Positions 1-5,831 of a stretch of 6,333 nt of DNA are shown piece by piece. Source of the DNA: Gemmatimonadota bacterium (GTDB lineage: Bacteria; Gemmatimonadota; Gemmatimonadetes; Gemmatimonadales; GWC2-71-9); assembly GCA_017889745.1 (NCBI GenBank), contig JAGGAG010000144.1, positions 1 through 6,333 of the forward strand. Reading direction: 5' to 3'. The notes below the pieces were generated by a model, which had not been told where the DNA came from, searched no databases, and was given only the letters and a program-made list of their open reading frames with translations. The translations under genes and the position numbers were made by a program. Within the stretch, counting starts at the first letter, position 1, and every line of letters starts with the position of its first letter.

Positions 1-243
1 ATCGGCGTACCCGACCCGGCGCAGGTGGAGCGGGTCGTGGCGATCGTGGCGCTCAGGGATGCCGCGGCCGCCGGCCCCGGCACGGAGCGCGCCCTGATCG
101 AGCATTGTCATGCGCGGCTGATCAAGTGGTCATGCCCACGCAACGTCGAGTTCGTGGCTGAACTTCCGAAGACCAGGCTCGGCAAGGTGGACTACGGCGC
201 GCTGGCACGCCGCGCACGGGAGCCGCAGCGTGCACAAGGATGA
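1..243 (+). CDS. AMP-forming acyl-CoA ligase, C-terminal end (5' partial)
   Basis: This is the last 80 codons of an adenylate-forming (ANL superfamily) ligase, read in frame 1 from the window edge to TGA at 241-243. The fragment begins IGVPDP, the loop that normally follows the A8 hinge in acyl-CoA synthetases. It ends with the A10 motif LPKTRLGKVDY, whose Lys (bases 184-186) is the expected catalytic lysine of the adenylation half-reaction. Together these mark the mobile C-terminal subdomain. The substrate-binding N-terminal domain lies outside the window, so the acid used cannot be read; the PKTRLGKVDY style suits a fatty-acyl or aryl-CoA ligase. The stop codon lies inside the next gene (14-base overlap), which suggests translational coupling with the ThDP enzyme downstream. 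Family assignment is firm; substrate is unknown. An in-frame GTG at 25 is internal, not a start. Confidence 0.85.
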   Translation: MGVPDPAQVERVVAIVALRDAAAAGPGTERALIEHCHARLIKWSCPRNVEFVAELPKTRLGKVDYGALARRAREPQRAQG

Positions 244-1975
244 GTTGACGCCGCACGGCGGCGACCTCGTCGCACGGGCGCTCGCCCGCAGCGGCGTCCG
301 CACGCTCTTCACCCTGTGCGGCGGGCACATCAGTCCCATCCTGACGGCCGCCCACACGCTGGGCCTGGAGGTGACGGACGTCCGGGACGAGGCCGCCGCG
401 GTGTTCGCCGCCGAGGCGCTGGGACGGCTGACGGGGACAGCCGGCGTGGCCGTGCTCACCGCCGGTCCCGGGCTCACCAATGGGATCACTGCCCTGCAGA
501 ACGCGCGGCTGTCGCACTCCGCGATCGTCGTCATGATCGGCGCGGTGCCGACACTGCTGCGCGGCCGTGGCGCGCTGCAGGACGTCGACCAGGCGGCGGC
601 AGCACGTCCGTTCGTGAAGCAGTTCACGCGCGTCGAACGCCGGCGCGACCTGGCACCGGCCGTGACCCGGGCGCTCTGCACCGCAGTGATGGGCGCACCG
701 GGACCCGTCGTGGTCGAATGTCCCGTGGACGTCCTCTATCCCGATGCGCTCGTGCGCGAGTGGTACAGCGGGATGAGCGAGCCGCGCGGCAGCCTGCTGC
801 AGCGTGCGCGGCACTGGTACGTGGACCGCCATGTTGGCCGGCTCCTCGCGGACGGCGGAACGTCCGGGGAAGTCGCGCGCACCGCGGGACCCCAGGGCGA
901 AGCGCCGTCGTCGCGCGACGTCGGGGCCGCGGCGGAATCACTTCGCCGGGCGACGAAGCCGGTCCTGGTGCTCGGGAGCCAGGCAGCCAGGCCGGACGTG
1001 GAGCCAACGGTACGCGCCGTAGAGCGCCTCGGCGTGCCGGTGTACCTGGCCGGATCGGCGCGCGGGCTGCTCGGGCGCGAGCACCCGCTCCTCCTGCGCC
1101 ACCACCGTCGTGAGGCGCTGCACGAGGCGGACTGGGTGCTGCTGGCCGGTGTGCCGCTCGACTTCAGGATGGGGTACGGCCGGCAGATCCCGCGGAGCGC
1201 GACCGTCGTCGCGGTCAACCTTGCGCGGGAGCTGCTCCTCCTCAACCGCCGCCCGACCGTGCGCATCCATGCCGCACCGGGTTCCCTGCTGCAGGCACTG
1301 GCCGCACAGGGCGCGGGCGGGACCCTCCCCGCCGCGTGGCTGGAGCAGCTCCGAGCACGTGACCGCGCGCGCGAGGGCGAGATCGCCACCGCCGCACGCG
1401 AGCGGGTGCTGCCGCTCACTCCTGTCGCGCTGTGCCGGGCGGTCGATGCGGCACTTCCAGGTGACGCCTGCATCGTCGTCGACGGGGGCGACTTCGTGGC
1501 GACGGCGGCGTACACGGTGCGCCCGCCCCGGCCGCTCGCCTGGCTCGATGCCGGGCCGTTCGGCACCCTCGGCGCCGGTGCGGGATACATCCTCGGCGCG
1601 CACGCCACCGGCCGGTTCGGCGAGATCTGGGCGCTGTTCGGCGACGGCTCGCTCGGGTTCGCGCTCAGTGAATTCCACACGTTCGTGCGCCGACGCGTGC
1701 CGCTGGTCGCAGTCGTGGGGAACGACGGGCGGTGGGCGGAGATCGGCCGCGAGCAGGAGAAGATCCTTGGCGATCCGGTGGCGACGGAGCTCGGCTGGAC
1801 AGACTACCATCGCGTCGTCGAGGGATTCGGCGCCCGTGGCTTCCTGCTGGACGATCCTGCGGAGGTGCCGCGGGTGCTCGCCGAGGCGAGCCGGATCGCC
1901 CGCGCCGGGACCCCGGTGCTGATCAATGCGCACATCGGCGTGTCGGAGTTCCGGCGAGGGGCGATCGCGATGTGA
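230..1975 (+). CDS. ThDP-dependent enzyme of the ILVBL/HACL2 type (acetolactate synthase-like; probable 2-hydroxyacyl-CoA lyase)
   Basis: A 581-residue protein with the three-domain plan of the acetolactate synthase/oxalyl-CoA decarboxylase superfamily. The N-terminal pyrimidine-binding domain (about 10-175) carries Glu54 in VRDEAAAVFA, the position of the ThDP-activating glutamate. The central domain spans about 232-358. The C-terminal pyrophosphate-binding domain (about 395-565) carries GDG at 471-473 and ND at 498-499, the metal/ThDP motif. Stretches such as FTLCGGHISPIL, TAGPGLTN, RGALQDVDQ, VVDGGDF and GARGFLL match, as I remember it, human ILVBL (HACL2), which cleaves 2-hydroxyacyl-CoA to formyl-CoA and a shortened aldehyde. 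The animal protein's N-terminal membrane segment is absent, so this one should be cytosolic. GTG at 230 is chosen because GGGAG (218-222) lies 7 bases upstream; TTG at 245, behind AAGGA (236-240), is an alternative. Family is firm. The lyase activity is inferred, and the gene is often auto-annotated simply as acetolactate synthase. Confidence 0.85.
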   Translation: MHKDELTPHGGDLVARALARSGVRTLFTLCGGHISPILTAAHTLGLEVTDVRDEAAAVFAAEALGRLTGTAGVAVLTAGPGLTNGITALQNARLSHSAIVVMIGAVPTLLRGRGALQDVDQAAAARPFVKQFTRVERRRDLAPAVTRALCTAVMGAPGPVVVECPVDVLYPDALVREWYSGMSEPRGSLLQRARHWYVDRHVGRLLADGGTSGEVARTAGPQGEAPSSRDVGAAAESLRRATKPVLVLGSQAARPDVEPTVRAVERLGVPVYLAGSARGLLGREHPLLLRHHRREALHEADWVLLAGVPLDFRMGYGRQIPRSATVVAVNLARELLLLNRRPTVRIHAAPGSLLQALAAQGAGGTLPAAWLEQLRARDRAREGEIATAARERVLPLTPVALCRAVDAALPGDACIVVDGGDFVATAAYTVRPPRPLAWLDAGPFGTLGAGAGYILGAHATGRFGEIWALFGDGSLGFALSEFHTFVRRRVPLVAVVGNDGRWAEIGREQEKILGDPVATELGWTDYHRVVEGFGARGFLLDDPAEVPRVLAEASRIARAGTPVLINAHIGVSEFRRGAIAM

Positions 1976-2035
1976 GGCGCTCGTAGCCGCCAGCAGGCGC
2001 AACAGGCAGAGAGGTGGTGGGCCGAATGCCGAATC

Positions 2036-2041
2036 GGGAGG
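2036..2041 (+). promoter_or_regulatory. Shine-Dalgarno GGGAGG for polX
   Basis: GGGAGG lies 5 bases before ATG 2047 and is the best ribosome binding site in the polX leader, so it decides the start used here. A competing site, GAGGTGG (2011-2017), stands 8 bases before an in-frame ATG at 2026 and would add seven residues. GTG codons at 2014 and 2017 have no comparable site. Confidence 0.6.
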
Positions 2042-2046
2042 CTCGC

Positions 2047-3789
2047 ATGGCATCAAGTCGGGACGGGCCGCTCCCAAACACCGACGTCGCCCGACTGCTT
2101 CGTGAGATCGGTGACCTGCTGGAACTCGACCAGGCCAATCCGTTCCGGATCCGGGCCTATCGCAACGCCGCGCGCGTCATCGACGGCCTGACCGAGCCGA
2201 TCGCAGTGGTCGACGCCAATCCGGAGACGCTGCTCGAGGAGCTGCCGGGCATCGGAGAGGACCTGGCCCACACCATCCGGCAACTCGCCGCGACCGGCGG
2301 CGTGGCATTGCTGACGAGGCTCCGGAGACGGATCTCCCCCGACGAGCTCGAGTTGCTCCAGATCCGCGGCCTGGGCCCGAAGCGCATCCGTGCCCTCAAG
2401 AGCGGGCTCGGGGTCCGGTCGGTGGCGGATCTCCGTCGCGCGCTCGAGGAGGAGACGGTGCGCACGGTGCCCGGGCTCGGCGCCCGCTCGGAGGCAAAGC
2501 TCCGGGCAGAGCTCTCAGCGCGTCCAACCGGCCCGCCCCGAATGCTCCGCGCCACGGCGGCGCACTATGCCTCGCTCCTGGCGGACCACCTGCGCGCCGT
2601 TGACGGCGTGCGCCAGGTCGAGGTGGCGGGGAGTTTCCGTCGGGGCCGCGAAACGGTGGGCGACCTCGACCTGCTGGTTTCCGCCACCACGCCAGCCAAG
2701 GTGATTCGCGCGTTCACGGAGGCGCAGGGCGTGCGCGAGTTGCTCCAGCAGGGCGACACCGGCGCGTCGGTGCGGCTCGATGCGGGGCTGCAGGTGGATC
2801 TCCGGGTGGTCCCGGCCGAGAGCTTCGGGGCAGCCCTCTACTACTTCACCGGATCGAAGGCCCACAACATCGCGATCCGCCGGCTCGGGCAGGAGCGCGG
2901 CCTCAAGATCAACGAGTACGGCGTCTTTCGAGGGTCACGCCGAATCGGGGGGCGCACGGAGCGCGAGGTCGCGAAGGCGGTGGGGCTGCCGTGGATACCG
3001 CCGGAGCTCCGCGAGGACCACGGGGAGATCGAGGCCGCGCGGGCAGGCACGCTGCCTGGCCTCGTTTCCATCGAGGACCTCCGGGGCGACCTCCAGATGC
3101 ACACGACGTCCAGCGACGGGCGTGACGACCTGGAGACCATGGTGCGCGCGGCAGCGACGAAGGGCTACGCGTATGTCGCCATCACCGATCACTCCCCCGC
3201 TGTACGCGTGACCCGCGGGCTCGACGCCGCCGGCTTCCGCACGCAGGGCGCGGCGATCGACCGGCTGAACGCGAAGCGCGGGCGGATGCGGGTGCTCAAG
3301 AGTGTCGAGGTCGACATTCTCGCCGACGGGTCACTCGACCTCGACGACCGCAGCCTGGCCAGGTTCGATATCGTGACCGCATCCATCCATTCCGCCTTCG
3401 AGCTGCCCGCCGACAGGCAGACCCGCCGGATCGTCCGGGCGTTGAAGCATCCGGCAGTGCAGGTCCTGGCACACCCAACCGGCCGCCTCATCGGGGAGCG
3501 AGGCAGCATGAACGCCAATTGGGACCAGGTGTTCCGCGCCGCCGCCGAGCAGGGCGTGTGGCTCGAAGTGAATGGCCAGCCCAGTCGCCTCGACCTCGAC
3601 GATGCGGCCAGCCGCCGCGCCGTGAGCCTCGGCGTGACGCTGACGATCGGCAGCGACGCGCATTCCGCCGCCGAGCTCGATGGAATCCGCTGGGGCGTGG
3701 ATCAGGCCCGGCGGGGCTGGGTGAGCAAGGCGTCCGTGGCCAACACGTGGCCGCTGGCGACACTGCTGCGGCGACGGCGGCGCAGCTAG
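2047..3789 (+). CDS. polX: DNA polymerase/3'-5' exonuclease PolX (family X polymerase with PHP domain)
   Basis: A 580-residue bacterial PolX, the usual length, for gap filling in base-excision and other DNA repair. Residues 11-80 are the N-terminal 8-kDa-type domain (NPFRIRAYRNAARV), with helix-hairpin-helix motifs LPGIGEDLA (66-74), IRGLGPKRI (106-114) and VPGLGARSE (141-149). The nucleotidyltransferase palm has GSFRRG at 195-200, metal-binding Asp206 and Asp208 in VGDLDLLV, the third carboxylate Asp251 in QVDLRV, and TGSKAHN at 268-274. The PHP phosphoesterase domain, the exonuclease/AP-endonuclease module of this family, runs from about 345 with H352 and D357, TDH at 380-382, E421, H448, H476 and SDAH at 536-539. 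The first His of the usual HxH is Gln350. A basic tail RRRRRS ends the protein. The gene lies 71 bases after the ThDP enzyme with no clear terminator between, so read-through is possible. Catalytic residues look intact. The start could be ATG 2026 instead. Confidence 0.95.
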   Translation: MASSRDGPLPNTDVARLLREIGDLLELDQANPFRIRAYRNAARVIDGLTEPIAVVDANPETLLEELPGIGEDLAHTIRQLAATGGVALLTRLRRRISPDELELLQIRGLGPKRIRALKSGLGVRSVADLRRALEEETVRTVPGLGARSEAKLRAELSARPTGPPRMLRATAAHYASLLADHLRAVDGVRQVEVAGSFRRGRETVGDLDLLVSATTPAKVIRAFTEAQGVRELLQQGDTGASVRLDAGLQVDLRVVPAESFGAALYYFTGSKAHNIAIRRLGQERGLKINEYGVFRGSRRIGGRTEREVAKAVGLPWIPPELREDHGEIEAARAGTLPGLVSIEDLRGDLQMHTTSSDGRDDLETMVRAAATKGYAYVAITDHSPAVRVTRGLDAAGFRTQGAAIDRLNAKRGRMRVLKSVEVDILADGSLDLDDRSLARFDIVTASIHSAFELPADRQTRRIVRALKHPAVQVLAHPTGRLIGERGSMNANWDQVFRAAAEQGVWLEVNGQPSRLDLDDAASRRAVSLGVTLTIGSDAHSAAELDGIRWGVDQARRGWVSKASVANTWPLATLLRRRRRS

Positions 3790-3887
3790 CCCTCCGCGCG
3801 GCGGCGCCATAAACTCTGCTTCACAGGACGCTCAGGCTCGATTCAGGCGCCCGAGGCGACCTTTCCGTCTCACACAGGAGGTTCCCA
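3790..3887 (+). other. 98-base gap between polX and the dodecin gene; likely site of an operon promoter
   Basis: This is the longest non-coding stretch. It contains an 8-base palindrome CCGCGCGG (3794-3801), an A/T-richer patch CATAAA (3808-3813) that weakly resembles a -10 box, and TTCACA (3820-3825) that weakly resembles a -35 box but has no -10 at the right distance. No hairpin followed by a T-run is present, so I see no intrinsic terminator for polX. A promoter for dodecin-acsA-E1 alpha is inferred from the gap and the strong ribosome site, not from a recognisable box. Confidence 0.35.
3876..3881 (+). promoter_or_regulatory. Consensus Shine-Dalgarno AGGAGG for the dodecin gene
   Basis: A perfect AGGAGG lies 6 bases before ATG 3888. 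It is the strongest ribosome binding site in the window and predicts high translation of the small dodecin. The following acsA has only AGGG close to its GTG. Confidence 0.85.
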
Positions 3888-4097
3888 ATGAGTGTCGTCA
3901 AGGTCATCGAGATCATCGCGCAGTCGGACAAGGGGTTCGACGACGCGGTCCGAAACGCGGTGCAGGAAGCCGCGAAGACGGTCAGCGGCATCAAGTCGGT
4001 GTGGGTGGAGAGCCTGAGCGCCAAGGTGGACGGCGACCGGATCAAGAACTACCGGGCCAACTGCAAGGTTTCTTTCGTGGTGAAGGGGCGCGACTAG
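3888..4097 (+). CDS. Dodecin family protein
   Basis: A 69-residue protein with the dodecin pattern: an N-terminal beta strand (SVVKVIEIIA), one amphipathic helix (about 16-32, FDDAVRNAVQEAAKTV), then two long strands (about 35-48 and 52-66) ending YRANCKVSFVV. Dodecins assemble into hollow cytosolic dodecamers that bind flavins, and in Thermus also coenzyme A, and act as storage or buffer proteins. Aligned without gaps to archaeal dodecin as I remember it, the flavin-stacking Trp position is Ser37 and the flavin-contacting Gln is Arg56; Trp39 sits two residues later. Flavin binding is therefore uncertain here. ATG 3888 has an ideal ribosome site. acsA starts 6 bases after the stop, so the two genes are probably co-transcribed. 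The leader of 98 bases after polX is the longest gap in the window and the likeliest place for a promoter, although none is convincing. Family is confident; ligand unknown. Confidence 0.9.
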   Translation: MSVVKVIEIIAQSDKGFDDAVRNAVQEAAKTVSGIKSVWVESLSAKVDGDRIKNYRANCKVSFVVKGRD

Positions 4098-4103
4098 GGC
4101 ACA

Positions 4104-5831
4104 GTGCCGCCGAGCGTAGTTGACCGCGACAGCGCGCGCCAGGGCTTCAGCTGGGCGTCCGCCGGCAGCGAACTCGATGGACTGCCGGGCGGCGCCGGGC
4201 TCAACATCGCCCATGAAGCGGTAGACCGGCACGCGAACGGCACCGGAGCGGGCCGTATCGCCTTGCGCTGGCTGGGACGCGACGGCACACGGCGTGATTT
4301 CAGTTACGCCGAGTTGCGGGATCTTTCCAATCGGTTCGCCAACGCCCTCCGCGCGCTGGGCGTCGCTCCCGGCGACCGGGTCGTGAGCCTGCTCGGCCGC
4401 GTGCCGGAGCTGCACATCGCCGCGCTCGGCACGTGGAAGCTGGGGGCGGTCTTCTGTCCCCTGTTCTCGGCGTTCGGGCCGGAACCCGTCAAGACGCGGA
4501 TGGAGAAGAGCGGCGCGCGAGTGCTGGTGACCACGGCGACGCTCTATCAGCGGAAGGTTGCCGCCAGTCGCGCCGCCCTGCCTGCGTTGGAGCATGTCAT
4601 TCTCCTCGGCGACGCCGAGGACACGTCGGCGGGCACCCCGGTGCTCAACTGGCCGCAGCTCCTCGCGGCGGCGAGTCCCGCGTTCACCATTCCGCCCACC
4701 GATCCCGAGACGCCGGCGCTCATTCACTTCACCAGCGGTACCACGGGGATGCCCAAGGGCGCGCTGCACGTGCATGCCGCCGTGCTGGCGCACCACGTCA
4801 CCGGCAGGGTGGCGCTCGACCTTCGAGCGGGCGACATCTTCTGGTGCACCGCCGATCCCGGCTGGGTGACCGGCATCTCGTACGGCGTCATCGCCCCCCT
4901 CAGCAATGGCGTGACCTGCCTGCTCGACGAGGCCGACTTCGATGCGCGGCGATGGTACCAGTTGCTCGCCGCCGAGCGCGTGACGGTGTGGTATACCGCA
5001 CCGACCGCGATCCGGATGCTGATGAAGGCCGGACCCGAGCTGGCGCGGGAATACGACCTCACGGCGCTGCGATTCCTGGCCAGCGTGGGCGAACCGCTCA
5101 ACCCCGAGGCGGTGGTGTGGAGCCAGGAGGTGTACGGCCGCTGCTTCCACGACAACTGGTGGCAGACGGAGACCGGGGGGATCATGATCGCCAATCTCGC
5201 CGCGATGGAGGTCCGCCCCGGCTCCATGGGGCGCCCGCTGCCCGGCATCGAGGCCGCGATCGTGCGCCGCACGGCTGACGGCGGAGCGGAGGAACTCACG
5301 GCCCCGGACACGGTGGGCGAACTCGCGCTCCGCCCGAGCTGGCCATCGATGTTCCGCGCCTACTGGGGTGAGCCGGAGCGCTATGCCAAGTGCTTCGCCG
5401 GCGGCTACTACCTCACCGGCGACCTGGCCCGGCGCGATGTCGACGGGTACTACTGGTTTGTGGGCCGCGCCGACGACGTGATAAAGACGATGGGACACCT
5501 GATCGGCCCCTTCGAGGTGGAGAGCATCCTGCTCGAGCATCCCGCCGTGGCCGAGGCCGCGGTGATCGGAAAGCCGGACCCGGTGGCGGGTGAGCTGGTG
5601 AAGGCGTTCGTGTCGCTCAAGGGCGACCGCCTGCCTGACGACTTGCTCCGGCGGGAACTGCTCGGCTTTGCCCGGACGCGGCTGGGCGCGGTGGTGGCGC
5701 CGAAGGAAATCACCTTCCTGCCATCGATTCCGCGCACCCGGAGCGGCAAGATCATGCGCCGGCTGCTCAAGGCCAGGGAACTCGGCCTGCCAGAGGGCGA
5801 CACGTCCACGCTCGAGGAACCGGCCCATTGA
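4104..5831 (+). CDS. acsA: Acetyl-CoA synthetase, AcsA type (AMP-forming acetate-CoA ligase)
   Basis: A 575-residue ANL enzyme making acetyl-CoA from acetate, ATP and CoA via acetyl-AMP in the cytosol. It matches the Bacillus-type AcsA layout and length rather than the longer Acs. Visible motifs: the P-loop TSGTTGMPKG (210-219); WCTADPGWVTG (247-257); SVGEPLNPE (327-335); A5 WWQTETG (352-358), where the second Trp limits the acyl pocket to short acids; A7 YYLTGD (435-440); A8 GRADDVIKTMGHLIGPFEVE (454-473); and A10 RTRSGKIMRR with catalytic Lys549, the residue acetylated in regulated family members. The A8 hinge reads MGHLIG where most relatives have SGxRhG, so the usual Ser and Arg are absent (Met463, Leu466). 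The start is GTG 4104; the next Met is residue 133, and the only nearby ribosome site is weak (AGGG, 4096-4099), so translation may depend on coupling to the dodecin gene. The stop overlaps the next start by 4 bases. A propionate preference cannot be excluded. Confidence 0.93.
   Translation: MPPSVVDRDSARQGFSWASAGSELDGLPGGAGLNIAHEAVDRHANGTGAGRIALRWLGRDGTRRDFSYAELRDLSNRFANALRALGVAPGDRVVSLLGRVPELHIAALGTWKLGAVFCPLFSAFGPEPVKTRMEKSGARVLVTTATLYQRKVAASRAALPALEHVILLGDAEDTSAGTPVLNWPQLLAAASPAFTIPPTDPETPALIHFTSGTTGMPKGALHVHAAVLAHHVTGRVALDLRAGDIFWCTADPGWVTGISYGVIAPLSNGVTCLLDEADFDARRWYQLLAAERVTVWYTAPTAIRMLMKAGPELAREYDLTALRFLASVGEPLNPEAVVWSQEVYGRCFHDNWWQTETGGIMIANLAAMEVRPGSMGRPLPGIEAAIVRRTADGGAEELTAPDTVGELALRPSWPSMFRAYWGEPERYAKCFAGGYYLTGDLARRDVDGYYWFVGRADDVIKTMGHLIGPFEVESILLEHPAVAEAAVIGKPDPVAGELVKAFVSLKGDRLPDDLLRRELLGFARTRLGAVVAPKEITFLPSIPRTRSGKIMRRLLKARELGLPEGDTSTLEEPAH

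Noticed and set aside
230..1975. Straight acetolactate synthase (ilvB) call
   Set aside because: The motifs fit the ILVBL/HACL2 group better, and no small regulatory subunit gene (ilvN) follows it; polX does.
2021..2034. Tandem heptamer GCCGAAT x2 in the polX leader
   Set aside because: Only two copies, with no extended symmetry and no known operator resemblance; it could be chance.
938..2077. A 379-codon minus-strand open frame opposite the ThDP enzyme, plus a 314-codon one at 736-1680
   Set aside because: Both are antisense shadows of a conserved enzyme and have no recognisable motif or ribosome site.
3765..3786. Inverted repeat GCTGCG / CGCAGC at the end of polX as a terminator
   Set aside because: The stem is only 6 bases, lies within coding sequence and is not followed by a T-run. 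Chance repeats of this kind are frequent in such GC-rich sequence.
3794..3801. Palindrome CCGCGCGG after polX
   Set aside because: Too short and of expected composition; no evidence of an operator or hairpin function.
3808..3845. sigma70-like promoter boxes (CATAAA; TTCACA with GATTCA) before the dodecin gene
   Set aside because: CATAAA has no matching -35, and TTCACA to GATTCA is spaced about 14 bases. Neither pair is good enough to call as a promoter.
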